Positions 53,690 through 62,547 of a DNA stretch of 64,000 nt are shown one piece after another. The stretch lies in NCBI GenBank assembly GCA_029263455.1, contig JAJCXM010000003.1, forward strand, positions 1-64,000, read 5' to 3'. Within the stretch, counting starts at the first letter, position 1. Each line of letters begins with the position of its first letter. The DNA comes from Holophagae bacterium (lineage in GTDB: Bacteria > Acidobacteriota > Holophagae > Acanthopleuribacterales > Acanthopleuribacteraceae). Both the position numbers and the translations under genes were made by a program. The notes beneath the pieces are model-generated. The model worked only from the letters and a program-made list of their open reading frames with translations. It searched no databases and was not told the origin of the DNA.

Positions 53690-55123
53690 ATGCCTTGGTT
53701 CGCCTTGCTGATGCTGACCTCGATCGTAAAAAGTGATGCCCCTGTGTTAACTCTCGATGGTCATCCATTAAGAATCGCCTGGCATGACCTAGATGGAGAC
53801 GGTGTTCGTGACCTTATCGCGCTTATGATTCGCAATAAATCTGAATCAGACATCGAAGCTTTTTACGCGCAGGGCACCATTTGGGGCGCATACGCCGAAC
53901 ATACTGAAAAAGACACTTATTTGGTGTGTTATCTAAGGAAAGACAATCAATTCCAGCTCGACCTTAGGACAGAATTTGGGACAGAGCATATTGTTGGCAT
54001 CCACATCGAAAAGGACCAGCCAGGGAGATTGTGGATTTGGGATCAACGAGGCCTTCATCAGTGGAAATGGTCGATTGATGGCTGGGCGACAGAATGGAGT
54101 CGCCCATTACCTGCCTTACAAGCACCCGTGCCCTTAACGTCACCTGAGCTGCCTATTTTGCTCAGGAATAATGGAGGCTTGCTGTGGTTGGTACCCGATA
54201 TTGAAGGTACTCATTTAGTAAGCCAAGAGACGCACTTCCTTGACTATCCAGAACATGCCATCGAGCAGCACGGTTCTATGCAGGGTGACTACCAAGCGAT
54301 GGAGATCACTGTTCCCATTCTCTTAAACGTATATGGAGGTGATCAAAAGGACCTTGTTTTCAGCTCATCTGATGATCACACCGTTTATCGCGCAAATGAC
54401 TTTTCAAGCGAGACACTCCAACACGAAGGCCAGCTTTTCGATCTCAATAACGATCAATTTGCCGATTTAATCCAAGTAGAAGAAGTTGATGATGTTGAAG
54501 GTCCCAAAGATCTTCCCAAGATGAAGTCGATCATTCGCTACTACCTGGCCAAATCGCCGCTCACTTTCGACGAAGAACCTAATGTGGAGCAAGAGGTTCC
54601 AGGCATCGTTTTTACGACTGCATCCACACCGCTCACCATGACCGACCCCTTCTTTGACATGAACGGCGATGGCTTGATGGATTTAGCAGGTGTCGCCATG
54701 AAGTTCTCCGTGTTTCAGATGGCAAAAATCGTCGCCATAGGACGTATGAAGATGACTTTCTTGATGCATTTGAGTGTACAAGAGGCGGACGGCAGCTTTC
54801 GCACTTTAGCCGGAGGCCCGTTTGAGATTGATTGGAAAATCAATATTCGGCGCTTAAAAATGCCGGACTTTGGGCAAATTACAGCGGATATTGACGGTGA
54901 CGGCTGGATTGATATTTTTACGGCCCATGGTCGACAAATCAAAGTTGTTCCCGTCGACAACAACGGGATCCACCTCAAAAGGCAGTACAAAATCAAAATG
55001 CCTGCCGAACTTAAAGATCCAGACCAAATTTTTGGGCAAGACATGGACAATGACGGTAAAGCGGAGCTAATTCTGACCAAGTTTACGACGCAAACCACGT
55101 TGATTAGCGTGATTAAGCCATGA
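53690..55123 (+). CDS. Exported FG-GAP/VCBS repeat protein A
   Basis: A 477-aa protein with a short signal-like N-terminus (MPWFALLMLTSIVKS). Calcium-loop-like repeats are seen as WHDLDGDGVRDLIAL, DLNNDQFADLIQV, DMNGDGLMDLAGV, DIDGDGWIDIFTA and DMDNDGKAELILT, suggesting a beta-propeller. GGAGGAATAC precedes the ATG. It overlaps the next gene (ATGA), which encodes a similar but not identical protein. The function is unknown; surface binding is a reasonable guess. Confidence 0.82.
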   Translation: MPWFALLMLTSIVKSDAPVLTLDGHPLRIAWHDLDGDGVRDLIALMIRNKSESDIEAFYAQGTIWGAYAEHTEKDTYLVCYLRKDNQFQLDLRTEFGTEHIVGIHIEKDQPGRLWIWDQRGLHQWKWSIDGWATEWSRPLPALQAPVPLTSPELPILLRNNGGLLWLVPDIEGTHLVSQETHFLDYPEHAIEQHGSMQGDYQAMEITVPILLNVYGGDQKDLVFSSSDDHTVYRANDFSSETLQHEGQLFDLNNDQFADLIQVEEVDDVEGPKDLPKMKSIIRYYLAKSPLTFDEEPNVEQEVPGIVFTTASTPLTMTDPFFDMNGDGLMDLAGVAMKFSVFQMAKIVAIGRMKMTFLMHLSVQEADGSFRTLAGGPFEIDWKINIRRLKMPDFGQITADIDGDGWIDIFTAHGRQIKVVPVDNNGIHLKRQYKIKMPAELKDPDQIFGQDMDNDGKAELILTKFTTQTTLISVIKP

Positions 55124-56463
55124 TGCTGTTGGTGTGTTTTCCTTTGCTGTTCTGGCTCGACGAACCGCTGCGTTTACCGGCTGAATTTGAGTCCGCAAAC
55201 TTTTTTTGGGAGGATGTGGATGCAGATGGTCTGAACGATGTCTGGGTTCGCACCGATCAAAACGAACTGTGGTTGTGGAATGGACGTCAAGAAGATGCAA
55301 ATTTCAGCCTCTTGGCCCAATCACAAGAATTCACTAACATGCGACCTGCACAATCGGAACAAGGAATCGTCGCAAGCGCCTATGCGCCGGGCATTATCTT
55401 CTATCAAAAGGATGGTGCTTGGTCGGTCTGGGACAATTTGGACGAGTTCACGTCACGGCGGCGTTTGGGCTACGCCTATGAGGGAGGTTTGTTTATCTTA
55501 CCTACTCCGGGCGGTTATTTGCGACAGCGTCCCACCTGTGAACCAATTTCACTTGACGTCAAGCCGACGTTAAATCGGCAAGACGACGAAATGAGAATCG
55601 TGTATCCGGTTCCGCACCACGAGCAACGAATTGGGGCGTATTGGTACCTCCCTCCTGTCATTGATCATGAACGAGGTCGCCTATCGGTTCAGGTACTTGA
55701 CGAAAATTCTAGTTTCAAATCCATAGGAAACTGGGTTTCATTCCCAACTGGTATGGCCATTGCCAAATATGCGTACGGTGACTTGAACCGAGACGGCTGG
55801 ATAGACCTTGCGGTCTTGACAAGGCCGGCCAAAGATTTTTCGTTATTTGATGAGCTGTCTTTAGTGGTGGTTTTAGGTAAAGGTCCAGGTGAATTTGAAG
55901 ATCACACCTTAGTTCAACTCAAGTCCGAGCAAAATCTGTGGCAAAGCGGGCCTTTAACCATCGAACCGGGCGCATTGGTGACGCATTATTACAAAGGGCT
56001 CATTCGGGCCAAATTCAGGCGCGACGTCTATAACTGGGATGAGGCAGGTTTCGTGGAACCCGAGCCCAAGACCATGAAGTGGAAAGTCGAGGATGCGGAT
56101 CGTGGCTCAATCGCGGTTGATCTTGATATGGGCGGAGACGCCAGACCCGATTTGTTATTGGTTGATAACCACGGACTGCGCGTTCATGTAAGGACAGGAT
56201 CTGAGCGCGTCGAGGCCTTTGACGAGAACCCAATTACATTGAAATTCTCATCAAACAGTGGCTTCAGTGTTCATATAACGGCTGGCTCCGGTGGATCTGA
56301 ATTCGAACTGGATTCCGATTTGGCCGTGCGTAACCGATTCCGGGGTCGTGGTGGACATGTGCTTGTGGTGACCGGCAAGCAGGCAGTCATTTGGGAATTG
56401 GCCGATTTTGGCGATCACATCCAGTTACAAGCGTTACCAAGAGCATCGATTCAACGAAACTAA
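55120..56463 (+). CDS. Exported FG-GAP/VCBS repeat protein B
   Basis: A 447-aa companion of the preceding protein. It has a hydrophobic N-terminus (MMLLVCFPLLFWL) and repeats such as WEDVDADGLNDVWVR, DLNRDGWIDLAVL and DLDMGGDARPDLLL. The start overlaps the stop of protein A by 4 nt; the second Met is an alternative start. Similar domain layout and order suggest an old duplication within an operon. Confidence 0.8.
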   Translation: MMLLVCFPLLFWLDEPLRLPAEFESANFFWEDVDADGLNDVWVRTDQNELWLWNGRQEDANFSLLAQSQEFTNMRPAQSEQGIVASAYAPGIIFYQKDGAWSVWDNLDEFTSRRRLGYAYEGGLFILPTPGGYLRQRPTCEPISLDVKPTLNRQDDEMRIVYPVPHHEQRIGAYWYLPPVIDHERGRLSVQVLDENSSFKSIGNWVSFPTGMAIAKYAYGDLNRDGWIDLAVLTRPAKDFSLFDELSLVVVLGKGPGEFEDHTLVQLKSEQNLWQSGPLTIEPGALVTHYYKGLIRAKFRRDVYNWDEAGFVEPEPKTMKWKVEDADRGSIAVDLDMGGDARPDLLLVDNHGLRVHVRTGSERVEAFDENPITLKFSSNSGFSVHITAGSGGSEFELDSDLAVRNRFRGRGGHVLVVTGKQAVIWELADFGDHIQLQALPRASIQRN

Positions 56464-56498
56464 AATATGCGTCATGGTCATAAATCGACATTTCGCAC

Positions 56499-56527
56499 TT
56501 GACAGCCTACCAACTAGTAGGTACATT
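56499..56527 (+). promoter_or_regulatory. TetR gene promoter with operator-like palindrome
   Basis: TTGACA (56499-56504), a 17-nt spacer and TACATT (56522-56527) form a promoter. The near-perfect palindrome TACCAACTAGTAGGTA (56508-56523) covers the spacer and the -10. The same half-sites occur twice before the gene at 57203. Confidence 0.75.
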
Positions 56528-56544
56528 GGTGGCGAGGGCTAATA

Positions 56545-57114
56545 ATGACCATTGCCGTTGATACGCGACAACAGATTCTCGATACTGCGCAAGATTTGCT
56601 GCAGCGATTGACGTATCACGCCTTCAGCTATAGCGATATCTCAGCTGAAGTCGGCATTCGTAAAGCGAGCATCCATTATCATTTCCCCACCAAAGAAGAT
56701 TTGGGCGTCGCCATCATTGATCGCTATATTGAAGAATTTGAATTGTGGCGTGGCGAGATTAAGCGCCAGAAAATTGGCCCGCGGGCTCAATTGGACGCTT
56801 ATTTCTGTATCTTTTCCTGTATAGAAACTGACAAGATTTGTCCCTTGGGCACCCTTTCTGCCTCGTTTGCCGGATTACCAGAAAAGGTTCAAGAGAAATT
56901 ACGTGAATTAATTTGCACCCATCGAACATGGTTGCGAGAGACCCTGAAAATCGGTCAAGAAACCGGCGAAATAGTTGCGGACGTGCCCTATACCGAACTG
57001 TCAGCCCTGATTGGTTCTTCGCTACTTGGTGGGCTACAAATCGCAAGGGCGACAGACAGCCAACAACTCTTCGAGGGTGTCATTGCTCAGCTAAGGCGCT
57101 CCATCACCCCATAA
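56545..57114 (+). CDS. TetR family transcriptional repressor
   Basis: A 189-aa regulator: RQQILDTAQDLLQRLTYHAFSYSDISAEVGIRKASIHYHFPTKEDLG contains the helix-turn-helix. The C-terminal ligand domain starts near residue 75 and carries ICPLGTLSASFAGLP with a conserved Cys-Pro pair seen in NemR-like members that sense electrophiles; this sensing role is inference. Ribosome site GAGGG. Palindromes at its own promoter and in front of the next gene suggest autorepression and control of the downstream gene. Confidence 0.92.
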   Translation: MTIAVDTRQQILDTAQDLLQRLTYHAFSYSDISAEVGIRKASIHYHFPTKEDLGVAIIDRYIEEFELWRGEIKRQKIGPRAQLDAYFCIFSCIETDKICPLGTLSASFAGLPEKVQEKLRELICTHRTWLRETLKIGQETGEIVADVPYTELSALIGSSLLGGLQIARATDSQQLFEGVIAQLRRSITP

Positions 57115-57141
57115 CTGCTTTTTTTTAAAGCTCAACCCCTC

Positions 57142-57182
57142 TACCTATTAATAGGTAAGAACGACTTACCTTCTGGTAGGTC
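57142..57182 (+). promoter_or_regulatory. Two TetR-operator-like palindromes upstream of the small TPR gene
   Basis: TACCTATTAATAGGTA (57142-57157) is a perfect 16-bp palindrome. TACCTTCTGGTAGGTC (57167-57182) keeps the ACCT-N6-AGGT half-sites. Their centres are 25 bp apart. Both resemble the operator at 56508-56523. Confidence 0.72.
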
Positions 57183-57202
57183 AGCATCTCAAGGAGTTTT
57201 TC

Positions 57203-57508
57203 ATGTTACACCTTCTAGTATTCTGTTTTGCAGGTTTGTCTCCGGTCACCGTTAATGAAACCGATGTCCAGAAACCAGCCATTGAGGTCACACTCGAGCA
57301 AGCTCGAGAAGCCATGAGCGAGAAGCGCTGGGCAGATGCGCACGGCCTACTTAAAGACGCAAAAAAACAAGATAAGAAGAATCCAGAAGTCTATCTTCTG
57401 CTAGGCGATCTGCAAGCCGCGCTCAACAAACCATCAATGGCTAAGAGCTATTACAAAAAGGCACAGAAACTTGGTGCCGATGTCGGCGAACGCGTCGCCG
57501 CTCTCTAA
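57203..57508 (+). CDS. Small exported TPR protein
   Basis: A 101-aa protein with a short hydrophobic N-terminus (LHLLVFCFAGLSPV) and one to two TPR motifs: LEQAREAMSEKRWADAHGLL and EVYLLLGDLQAALNKPSMAKSYYKKAQKL. It is probably periplasmic. AAGGAG lies 6 nt before the ATG. The two palindromes upstream make it the likely target of the neighbouring TetR protein. Function unknown. Confidence 0.8.
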   Translation: MLHLLVFCFAGLSPVTVNETDVQKPAIEVTLEQAREAMSEKRWADAHGLLKDAKKQDKKNPEVYLLLGDLQAALNKPSMAKSYYKKAQKLGADVGERVAAL

Positions 57509-57579
57509 ACACATTCAAAACAAGCATCTTTAGCCAACGGGCGCTTTCAACTATGATGTGATCAGGAGCCTAACCTGTC

Positions 57580-58365
57580 ATGTCTGTAGAAAGCGCCCAT
57601 TCCCTTTTATTAGCTGAATTATCCGTAAAATTAAGACACAGCAAACGCTTATTGTTTATTACTGGAGCGGGTATATCAGCAGAGTCGGGATTACCGACCT
57701 ATCGAGGCATTGGCGGACTATACCAAAACCTAGACACGCCCGATGATTTACCCATCGAAGTCGCCTTGTCAGGCCAGTTCTGGCAAACAAGACCCGAACT
57801 GACGTGGCAGTACATATTGCAATTGGAGACAGCCTGCCGTGGCGCTCGTTACAATCATGCGCACCAGTTTATTACCAGCTTCCAAGAGCATCACGATGTG
57901 GTGGTGTTCACTCAAAATGTGGACGGTTTCCACCTAGATGCCGGGACCCAAAATGTAATTGAAATCCATGGTAATTTGAAGTCCTTGCGTTGCGTGCAAT
58001 GCGCCTACCGAACCAAGGTCGTGGACTTCAGCAAACTGTCCATACCTCCCCGATGCCCTGAATGTAATCACTTGATACGTCCGGAAGTGGTTCTATTTGG
58101 AGAAATGTTACCGACAATCGCTTTGCAGCGCTGGCAGGATGAGTGGGATCAGGGTTTTGACATGATCTTCTCTATCGGAACATCGTCCCTATTTCCCTAT
58201 ATCGTTGAACCCATCGTTCAAGCCTCGTTCAACGACATTCCCACCATAGAAATCAATCCCGAGGAAACTGATATTTCCAGATTATTCAAATACAAGATAG
58301 CCAAGCAGGCTGGCGCTGCGTTAACCAATCTGTGGCAGCAAACCTATGGAGAAAATGAATCGTGA
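57580..58365 (+). CDS. Sirtuin, NAD-dependent protein deacylase
   Basis: A 261-aa Sir2-family protein. Visible motifs are GAGISAESGLPTYRG (NAD binding), TQNVDG, the catalytic EIHG and two CxxC pairs (CVQC, CPEC) for zinc. It removes acyl groups from lysines while consuming NAD. AGGAG lies upstream of the ATG. Its TGA overlaps the GTG start of the next gene. Whether it prefers acetyl or longer/acidic acyl groups cannot be read with certainty. Confidence 0.94.
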   Translation: MSVESAHSLLLAELSVKLRHSKRLLFITGAGISAESGLPTYRGIGGLYQNLDTPDDLPIEVALSGQFWQTRPELTWQYILQLETACRGARYNHAHQFITSFQEHHDVVVFTQNVDGFHLDAGTQNVIEIHGNLKSLRCVQCAYRTKVVDFSKLSIPPRCPECNHLIRPEVVLFGEMLPTIALQRWQDEWDQGFDMIFSIGTSSLFPYIVEPIVQASFNDIPTIEINPEETDISRLFKYKIAKQAGAALTNLWQQTYGENES

Positions 58366-59042
58366 AAGTAACCTGCCCTAGTTGTCACAACGAAGTCTCC
58401 GTCGCCGACATAAATATGGATCAAATGATGGCAAGGTGCCTGCCCTGCAACGAGCTCTTCGACTGTCGACAGATTGCCAATCTCCATACGCCTCGGGCAC
58501 AAATTGAACTACCTAAAGGCATCGACATTGACACCAGTAGTAGTGAATTACACATCAAGAGGAAATGGTTTGGACTAACGGCCATTGGGCTTACCATCTT
58601 TTGTGTTTTTTGGGACGGCTTCATGGTCGTTTGGTTTGGCATTGCGATAAGCCAAGGCGAATGGCTGATGGCCGCGTTTGGGAGCATCCATGGATTGGTT
58701 GGGATAGGTATTACATACGTTTGTATCGCCATGTACGTCAATACAACCACCATTCATGTTGCATGGAGTGAATTGACTATTAGACATGCTCCGTTACCGT
58801 GGAGAGGCAACCGCACCTTGAATCCCCGTGACATCCAGCAGTTTTTTGTCAAGGAACGTATTCATCGTAATAAGAATGGCACCAGGTCCACCTACGAGCT
58901 TCACGCCCTGAGTCAAAGCGGTGATGACCACAAACTGGTAACCGGCCTTTCCTCAAGCCAGCAAGCGCTTTATTTGGAACAACAGATAGAGAGCTATCTA
59001 CGTTTGCGCGATGTGCCCATCGAAGGAGAACTGCACCGCTAG
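58362..59042 (+). CDS. Zinc-ribbon membrane protein of unknown function
   Basis: A 226-aa protein with an N-terminal zinc ribbon (CPSCHNEV...CLPCNELF, residues 5-35), two membrane segments (FGLTAIGLTIFCVFWDGFMV and MAAFGSIHGLVGIGITYVCI) and a C-terminal soluble domain with WSELTIRHAPLPW. GTG start overlapping the sirtuin stop (GTGA), so translation is coupled. The family is uncharacterised as far as I know. Confidence 0.8.
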   Translation: MKVTCPSCHNEVSVADINMDQMMARCLPCNELFDCRQIANLHTPRAQIELPKGIDIDTSSSELHIKRKWFGLTAIGLTIFCVFWDGFMVVWFGIAISQGEWLMAAFGSIHGLVGIGITYVCIAMYVNTTTIHVAWSELTIRHAPLPWRGNRTLNPRDIQQFFVKERIHRNKNGTRSTYELHALSQSGDDHKLVTGLSSSQQALYLEQQIESYLRLRDVPIEGELHR

Positions 59043-59064
59043 CAGTCCTCCCATCTAACTGAGA

Positions 59065-59811
59065 CTACGATTTCTTCTCAAATAGAAAAACGAAGCGATC
59101 AGAACGTCTTCTCATATCCTTGTCAAAAACCGATTTGCTGTGGTCATCCTCGGTATTCTTTAATACGTCGGTTGAACGCATAAATTTGAAGCCTGCCTTT
59201 TCGATCTCGCTCTTGGCGAAAGCGGGGTCAATACGATGAAGTGTTTTGGCATCATCAGTACCCGAGCCATCCTTAGCAATATGATCAATGACACACAGCT
59301 TACCGCCTGGCTTTAAGGCAGCCTTGATTTGGCTCATAAACTTTTCTGCATCAATATCCCAGCCTTGATCTTTAAAGAACAGATCATGGTAGGCCATGAC
59401 CAAAAAAACGGCGTCGAATTGGCTCTCACCTAATTCCATCTGCTCAGCCTCTTTTAGCAGACGCTTTACGTTAGGTAACCGCCCTTCAGTATATCGGGCC
59501 TCTAGCTCTTCCTTAACAAAGGGAATATAGGCCTGGTTATTGTGAGACACGACCAATCCTTCTTCACCCACAACACTGGCTAATAGTTCCGAATAATAAC
59601 CACCTCCTGCAAATAGATCGGCAATCTTCATGCCGGTCTGAATGTCGAAGAACGCCATAATCTCGTCCGGTTTACTGGTTTCGTCTCTTTTCAAATCAGA
59701 TTCAAGCCGCCCTGGCGCTTTAAGCGCTGCCTCATAAATAGATTCACCTGCAAAGGCTGCGGGTACACAAATGGCCATCAAAACGGCCGCGACACAAGTC
59801 AGAATTTTCAT
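59065..59811 (-). CDS. Exported SAM-dependent methyltransferase-like protein
   Basis: A 248-aa protein with a clear signal peptide (ILTCVAAVLMAICVPAAFAG). The class I methyltransferase fold is visible: IADLFAGGGYYSELLA (SAM motif I), FDAVFLVMAYHDL and LKPGGKLCVIDHIA. Export is odd because SAM is cytosolic; related periplasmic methyltransferase-like proteins are known but unexplained. GGGGAGAAG precedes the ATG at 59811; an upstream frame adds 22 residues without a ribosome site. Confidence 0.85.
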   Translation of the reverse strand: MKILTCVAAVLMAICVPAAFAGESIYEAALKAPGRLESDLKRDETSKPDEIMAFFDIQTGMKIADLFAGGGYYSELLASVVGEEGLVVSHNNQAYIPFVKEELEARYTEGRLPNVKRLLKEAEQMELGESQFDAVFLVMAYHDLFFKDQGWDIDAEKFMSQIKAALKPGGKLCVIDHIAKDGSGTDDAKTLHRIDPAFAKSEIEKAGFKFMRSTDVLKNTEDDHSKSVFDKDMRRRSDRFVFLFEKKS

Positions 59812-60063
59812 TGCTTCTCCCCTATTGCGATGGTTGATATCTATGCACTCTACGACCACAGCCCCAATTCGTTGCAATCGGTTTCAATACTCGTCATTTC
59901 GCGAGGCTCAAATAGAAATCACTTGCCTACAACGATGGGCAACCGTAGGATTTAGTAAATTACTTTCTCTCAACGAATCATCAACTCTGCAGATTTTCGC
60001 TTTTGGAAATTGTTCAAAAGCTAATTATTGTTTTTAGTATCTGGAACCTTCCTTGGAGGCCGT

Positions 60064-61995
60064 ATGACCGTGCGTTGGACAAAAATAATGGAAAAGGACG
60101 AATTAGGCGAAGGCCGTGTTCAAACTGTTACGGCTGGAGCTCACAGTTTTTGTGTCACGCGCTTTAAAGGAAAAATAGCCGCACTTGATAACCGCTGTCC
60201 GCATCAAGGAGGTCCGTTGGGCGAAGGCTCAATAGAAAATGGCATGCTGCGTTGTCCATGGCACGGATGGGATTTCCATCCGACGACGGGTAAATCACCG
60301 GGCGGTTATGACGACGGTGTTCCCACTTTCCCCATTGAGGAGAGACCAGATGGCGTTTATCTTGGTATCCAAGATGAGGCACCTCATGAACGAACGATCT
60401 CTGACTTAATGATTGAGACGCTGGTAAATTGGGGTGTCACCCACGTATTTGGCATGGTTGGGCACTCAAATTTAGGCGTAGCTGACGCTATGCGCCGTCA
60501 AGAAGAAGCCGGTAATTTGACCTTCATCGGCATTCGCCACGAAGGGGCAGCAGCTTTTGCCGCCTCAGCATTCGCTAAGTTGACGGGAAACCCAGCCGCC
60601 TGTTTCTCAATCGCTGGGCCGGGTGCCACTAATTTGCTGACGGGATTGTGGGACGCTAAGGTGGATCGAGCGCCAATACTTGCCATGACCGGCCAAGTAG
60701 ATACACAAGTTTTAGGTCCTGGTGCCTTTCAAGAGGTCGACCTTAATCAGGCATTTCAGGGTGTTGCTGCCTGGAGCCAGACGGTCCTTGCCAGCTCAAA
60801 ACATGCTGAGTTAATGACGTTGGCGCTAAAAAACGCTACTATCCATCGGGACGTTGCCCATCTTATTTTTCCCAATGAAGTACAAAAAATGCCTGCTGGC
60901 GAAACGCCGGCCTCGGCGCCAACAGGGCGCTTAGCCCCACAATCCATTCGCGCGCCCGTCGAGTCATTTAGCCAGGCCCTGAATGCCTTGCGCGGCAGTA
61001 AACGTCCCGTAATTATTGTCGGCCACGGGGCTCGTTTTGAAATGTCTGCCATTATCCAATTGGCCGAGAGACTCAAAGCACCCGTCATTACCACCTTTAA
61101 AGGTAAGGGCCAGATATCTGATCATCATCCATTAGGTTGTGGTGTACTCGGTCGCAGTGGAACGCCCATCGCCTCGTGGTTCATGAACGAATGTGATCTT
61201 CTGATCGTGTTTGGCGCATCCTTTTCCAACCATACCGGTATCACACCCAAGAAACCCATCATCCAAGTCGACTTTGACCGCATGGCGCTGGGCAAGTTCC
61301 ATGCAGTCACCTTCCCCGTATGGGGAGAAATAGGCGAAACAGCACGTGAATTCAACAAGCAGTTAGGTGTCATAGACCCGGTTGATCAGCGTGCCGAAAT
61401 AGCCAAGCGCTGGAAAATTTGGCGTACAGAAAAGGCACGCCGTCAATTGGATCAGCGTGGTCAGGGAATCAATTCCGCCATTCTGTTTGCGCACCTGAGT
61501 AAGCTGATTGATGATGATGCCGTAATTGCGGTTGATGTCGGTAATAACACCTATTCTTTTGGACGCTATTTTGAATGCCAGAGGCAATCGGTTTTGATGT
61601 CTGGATATTTGGGATCAATCGGTTTTGGATACCCAGCCGCAATTGGTGCTTGGTGTGCGGACCCCAATCGACAAACCATTTGCATTACTGGAGATGGCGG
61701 GTTTGGTCAGTACCTGGCTGAGCTCACTACTGCCGTCAAATACAAGATGAACATCACCCATTTTTTGCTTAATAATGGCGAACTGGGCAAGATTTCTAAA
61801 GAACAGCGTGCCGACGAATTGGCTGTCTGGCAAACCTCACTTCACAATCCTAATTTTTCCAAATATGCGGAGAACTGTGGTGCGTTCGGTCGTCGAGTTA
61901 ACGACGCCAATGATCTGGAAACAGCGATACAGGCCGGTCTCGATCATCAAGGACCAGCACTCATTGAAATCATGACCGATGCCATGCTGATTTGA
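60064..61995 (+). CDS. Rieske ferredoxin-TPP enzyme fusion
   Basis: A 643-aa fusion. Residues 1-110 form a Rieske [2Fe-2S] domain with Cys45-x-His47 and Cys64-x-x-His67. Residues about 115-643 form a complete TPP-dependent enzyme of the acetolactate synthase/pyruvate oxidase group: catalytic Glu in GIRHEGAAAFAASA, and the TPP motif GDGGFGQYLAEL...LLNN. The Rieske part may pass electrons from the TPP intermediate to an acceptor, giving an oxidoreductase; this is inference. GGAGGCCGT precedes the ATG at 60064. Confidence 0.9.
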   Translation: MTVRWTKIMEKDELGEGRVQTVTAGAHSFCVTRFKGKIAALDNRCPHQGGPLGEGSIENGMLRCPWHGWDFHPTTGKSPGGYDDGVPTFPIEERPDGVYLGIQDEAPHERTISDLMIETLVNWGVTHVFGMVGHSNLGVADAMRRQEEAGNLTFIGIRHEGAAAFAASAFAKLTGNPAACFSIAGPGATNLLTGLWDAKVDRAPILAMTGQVDTQVLGPGAFQEVDLNQAFQGVAAWSQTVLASSKHAELMTLALKNATIHRDVAHLIFPNEVQKMPAGETPASAPTGRLAPQSIRAPVESFSQALNALRGSKRPVIIVGHGARFEMSAIIQLAERLKAPVITTFKGKGQISDHHPLGCGVLGRSGTPIASWFMNECDLLIVFGASFSNHTGITPKKPIIQVDFDRMALGKFHAVTFPVWGEIGETAREFNKQLGVIDPVDQRAEIAKRWKIWRTEKARRQLDQRGQGINSAILFAHLSKLIDDDAVIAVDVGNNTYSFGRYFECQRQSVLMSGYLGSIGFGYPAAIGAWCADPNRQTICITGDGGFGQYLAELTTAVKYKMNITHFLLNNGELGKISKEQRADELAVWQTSLHNPNFSKYAENCGAFGRRVNDANDLETAIQAGLDHQGPALIEIMTDAMLI

Positions 61996-62046
61996 GCGAC
62001 ATACTTCGTGCTAACATCCGTCGAGATTATCTAATCGGAGGACGTA

Positions 62047-62511
62047 TTGTTTTTACTTATGTGGATGATGTTCGTTCCTGGCGAAGGTCCCTATGACGCA
62101 AAACTTGATGCCAATGATCAGATCGAACAGGCCCTAATTCAGGCAAAATCATCGGGTAAACACGTCCTTATTCAAGTCGGCGGCAATTGGTGTAGTTGGT
62201 GCCTCAAACTAGACAAACTCTTGGCTAGCGACGAAATGTGCCAAGCACAACTCTCCTCGCAGTTTGTTTTCATTCACGTTAATTACTCCAAGGAAAACAA
62301 AAACCTTGCGGTCATGGAACGACTTGAGTTCCCGCAGCGCTTTGGCTTTCCAGTTTGGGTTATTCTTGACAGCGACGGCCGTCGCTTGCACACGCAAGAA
62401 TCCAGTGCCCTTGAAGCAGCGGAAGGCAAAGTGCATGATCCAGACAAAGTATTGGCTGTTCTTAAGAACTGGGGACCCGAAGCACTGGAGAAAACGCAAT
62501 ATCAAAACTGA
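62047..62511 (+). CDS. Thioredoxin-fold protein (thiol:disulfide type)
   Basis: A 154-aa protein with the thioredoxin active site WCSWC near residue 48 and the cis-Pro region RFGFPVWVILDSDG. The layout resembles DUF255/thioredoxin_7 proteins that use a single CxxC domain. The N-terminal hydrophobic residues are too short for a certain signal peptide. TTG start with GGAGG upstream. Confidence 0.85.
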   Translation: MFLLMWMMFVPGEGPYDAKLDANDQIEQALIQAKSSGKHVLIQVGGNWCSWCLKLDKLLASDEMCQAQLSSQFVFIHVNYSKENKNLAVMERLEFPQRFGFPVWVILDSDGRRLHTQESSALEAAEGKVHDPDKVLAVLKNWGPEALEKTQYQN

Positions 62512-62547
62512 TCGCTTTGCGACCAGGCAGCGATTGCTTAAGAATAT

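Noticed and set aside
62515-62545. Inverted repeat ATCGCT...AGCGAT between the thioredoxin and acyl-CoA synthetase genes as a terminator
   Set aside because: Stem of 6 bp with a 12-nt loop and no T tract on either strand.
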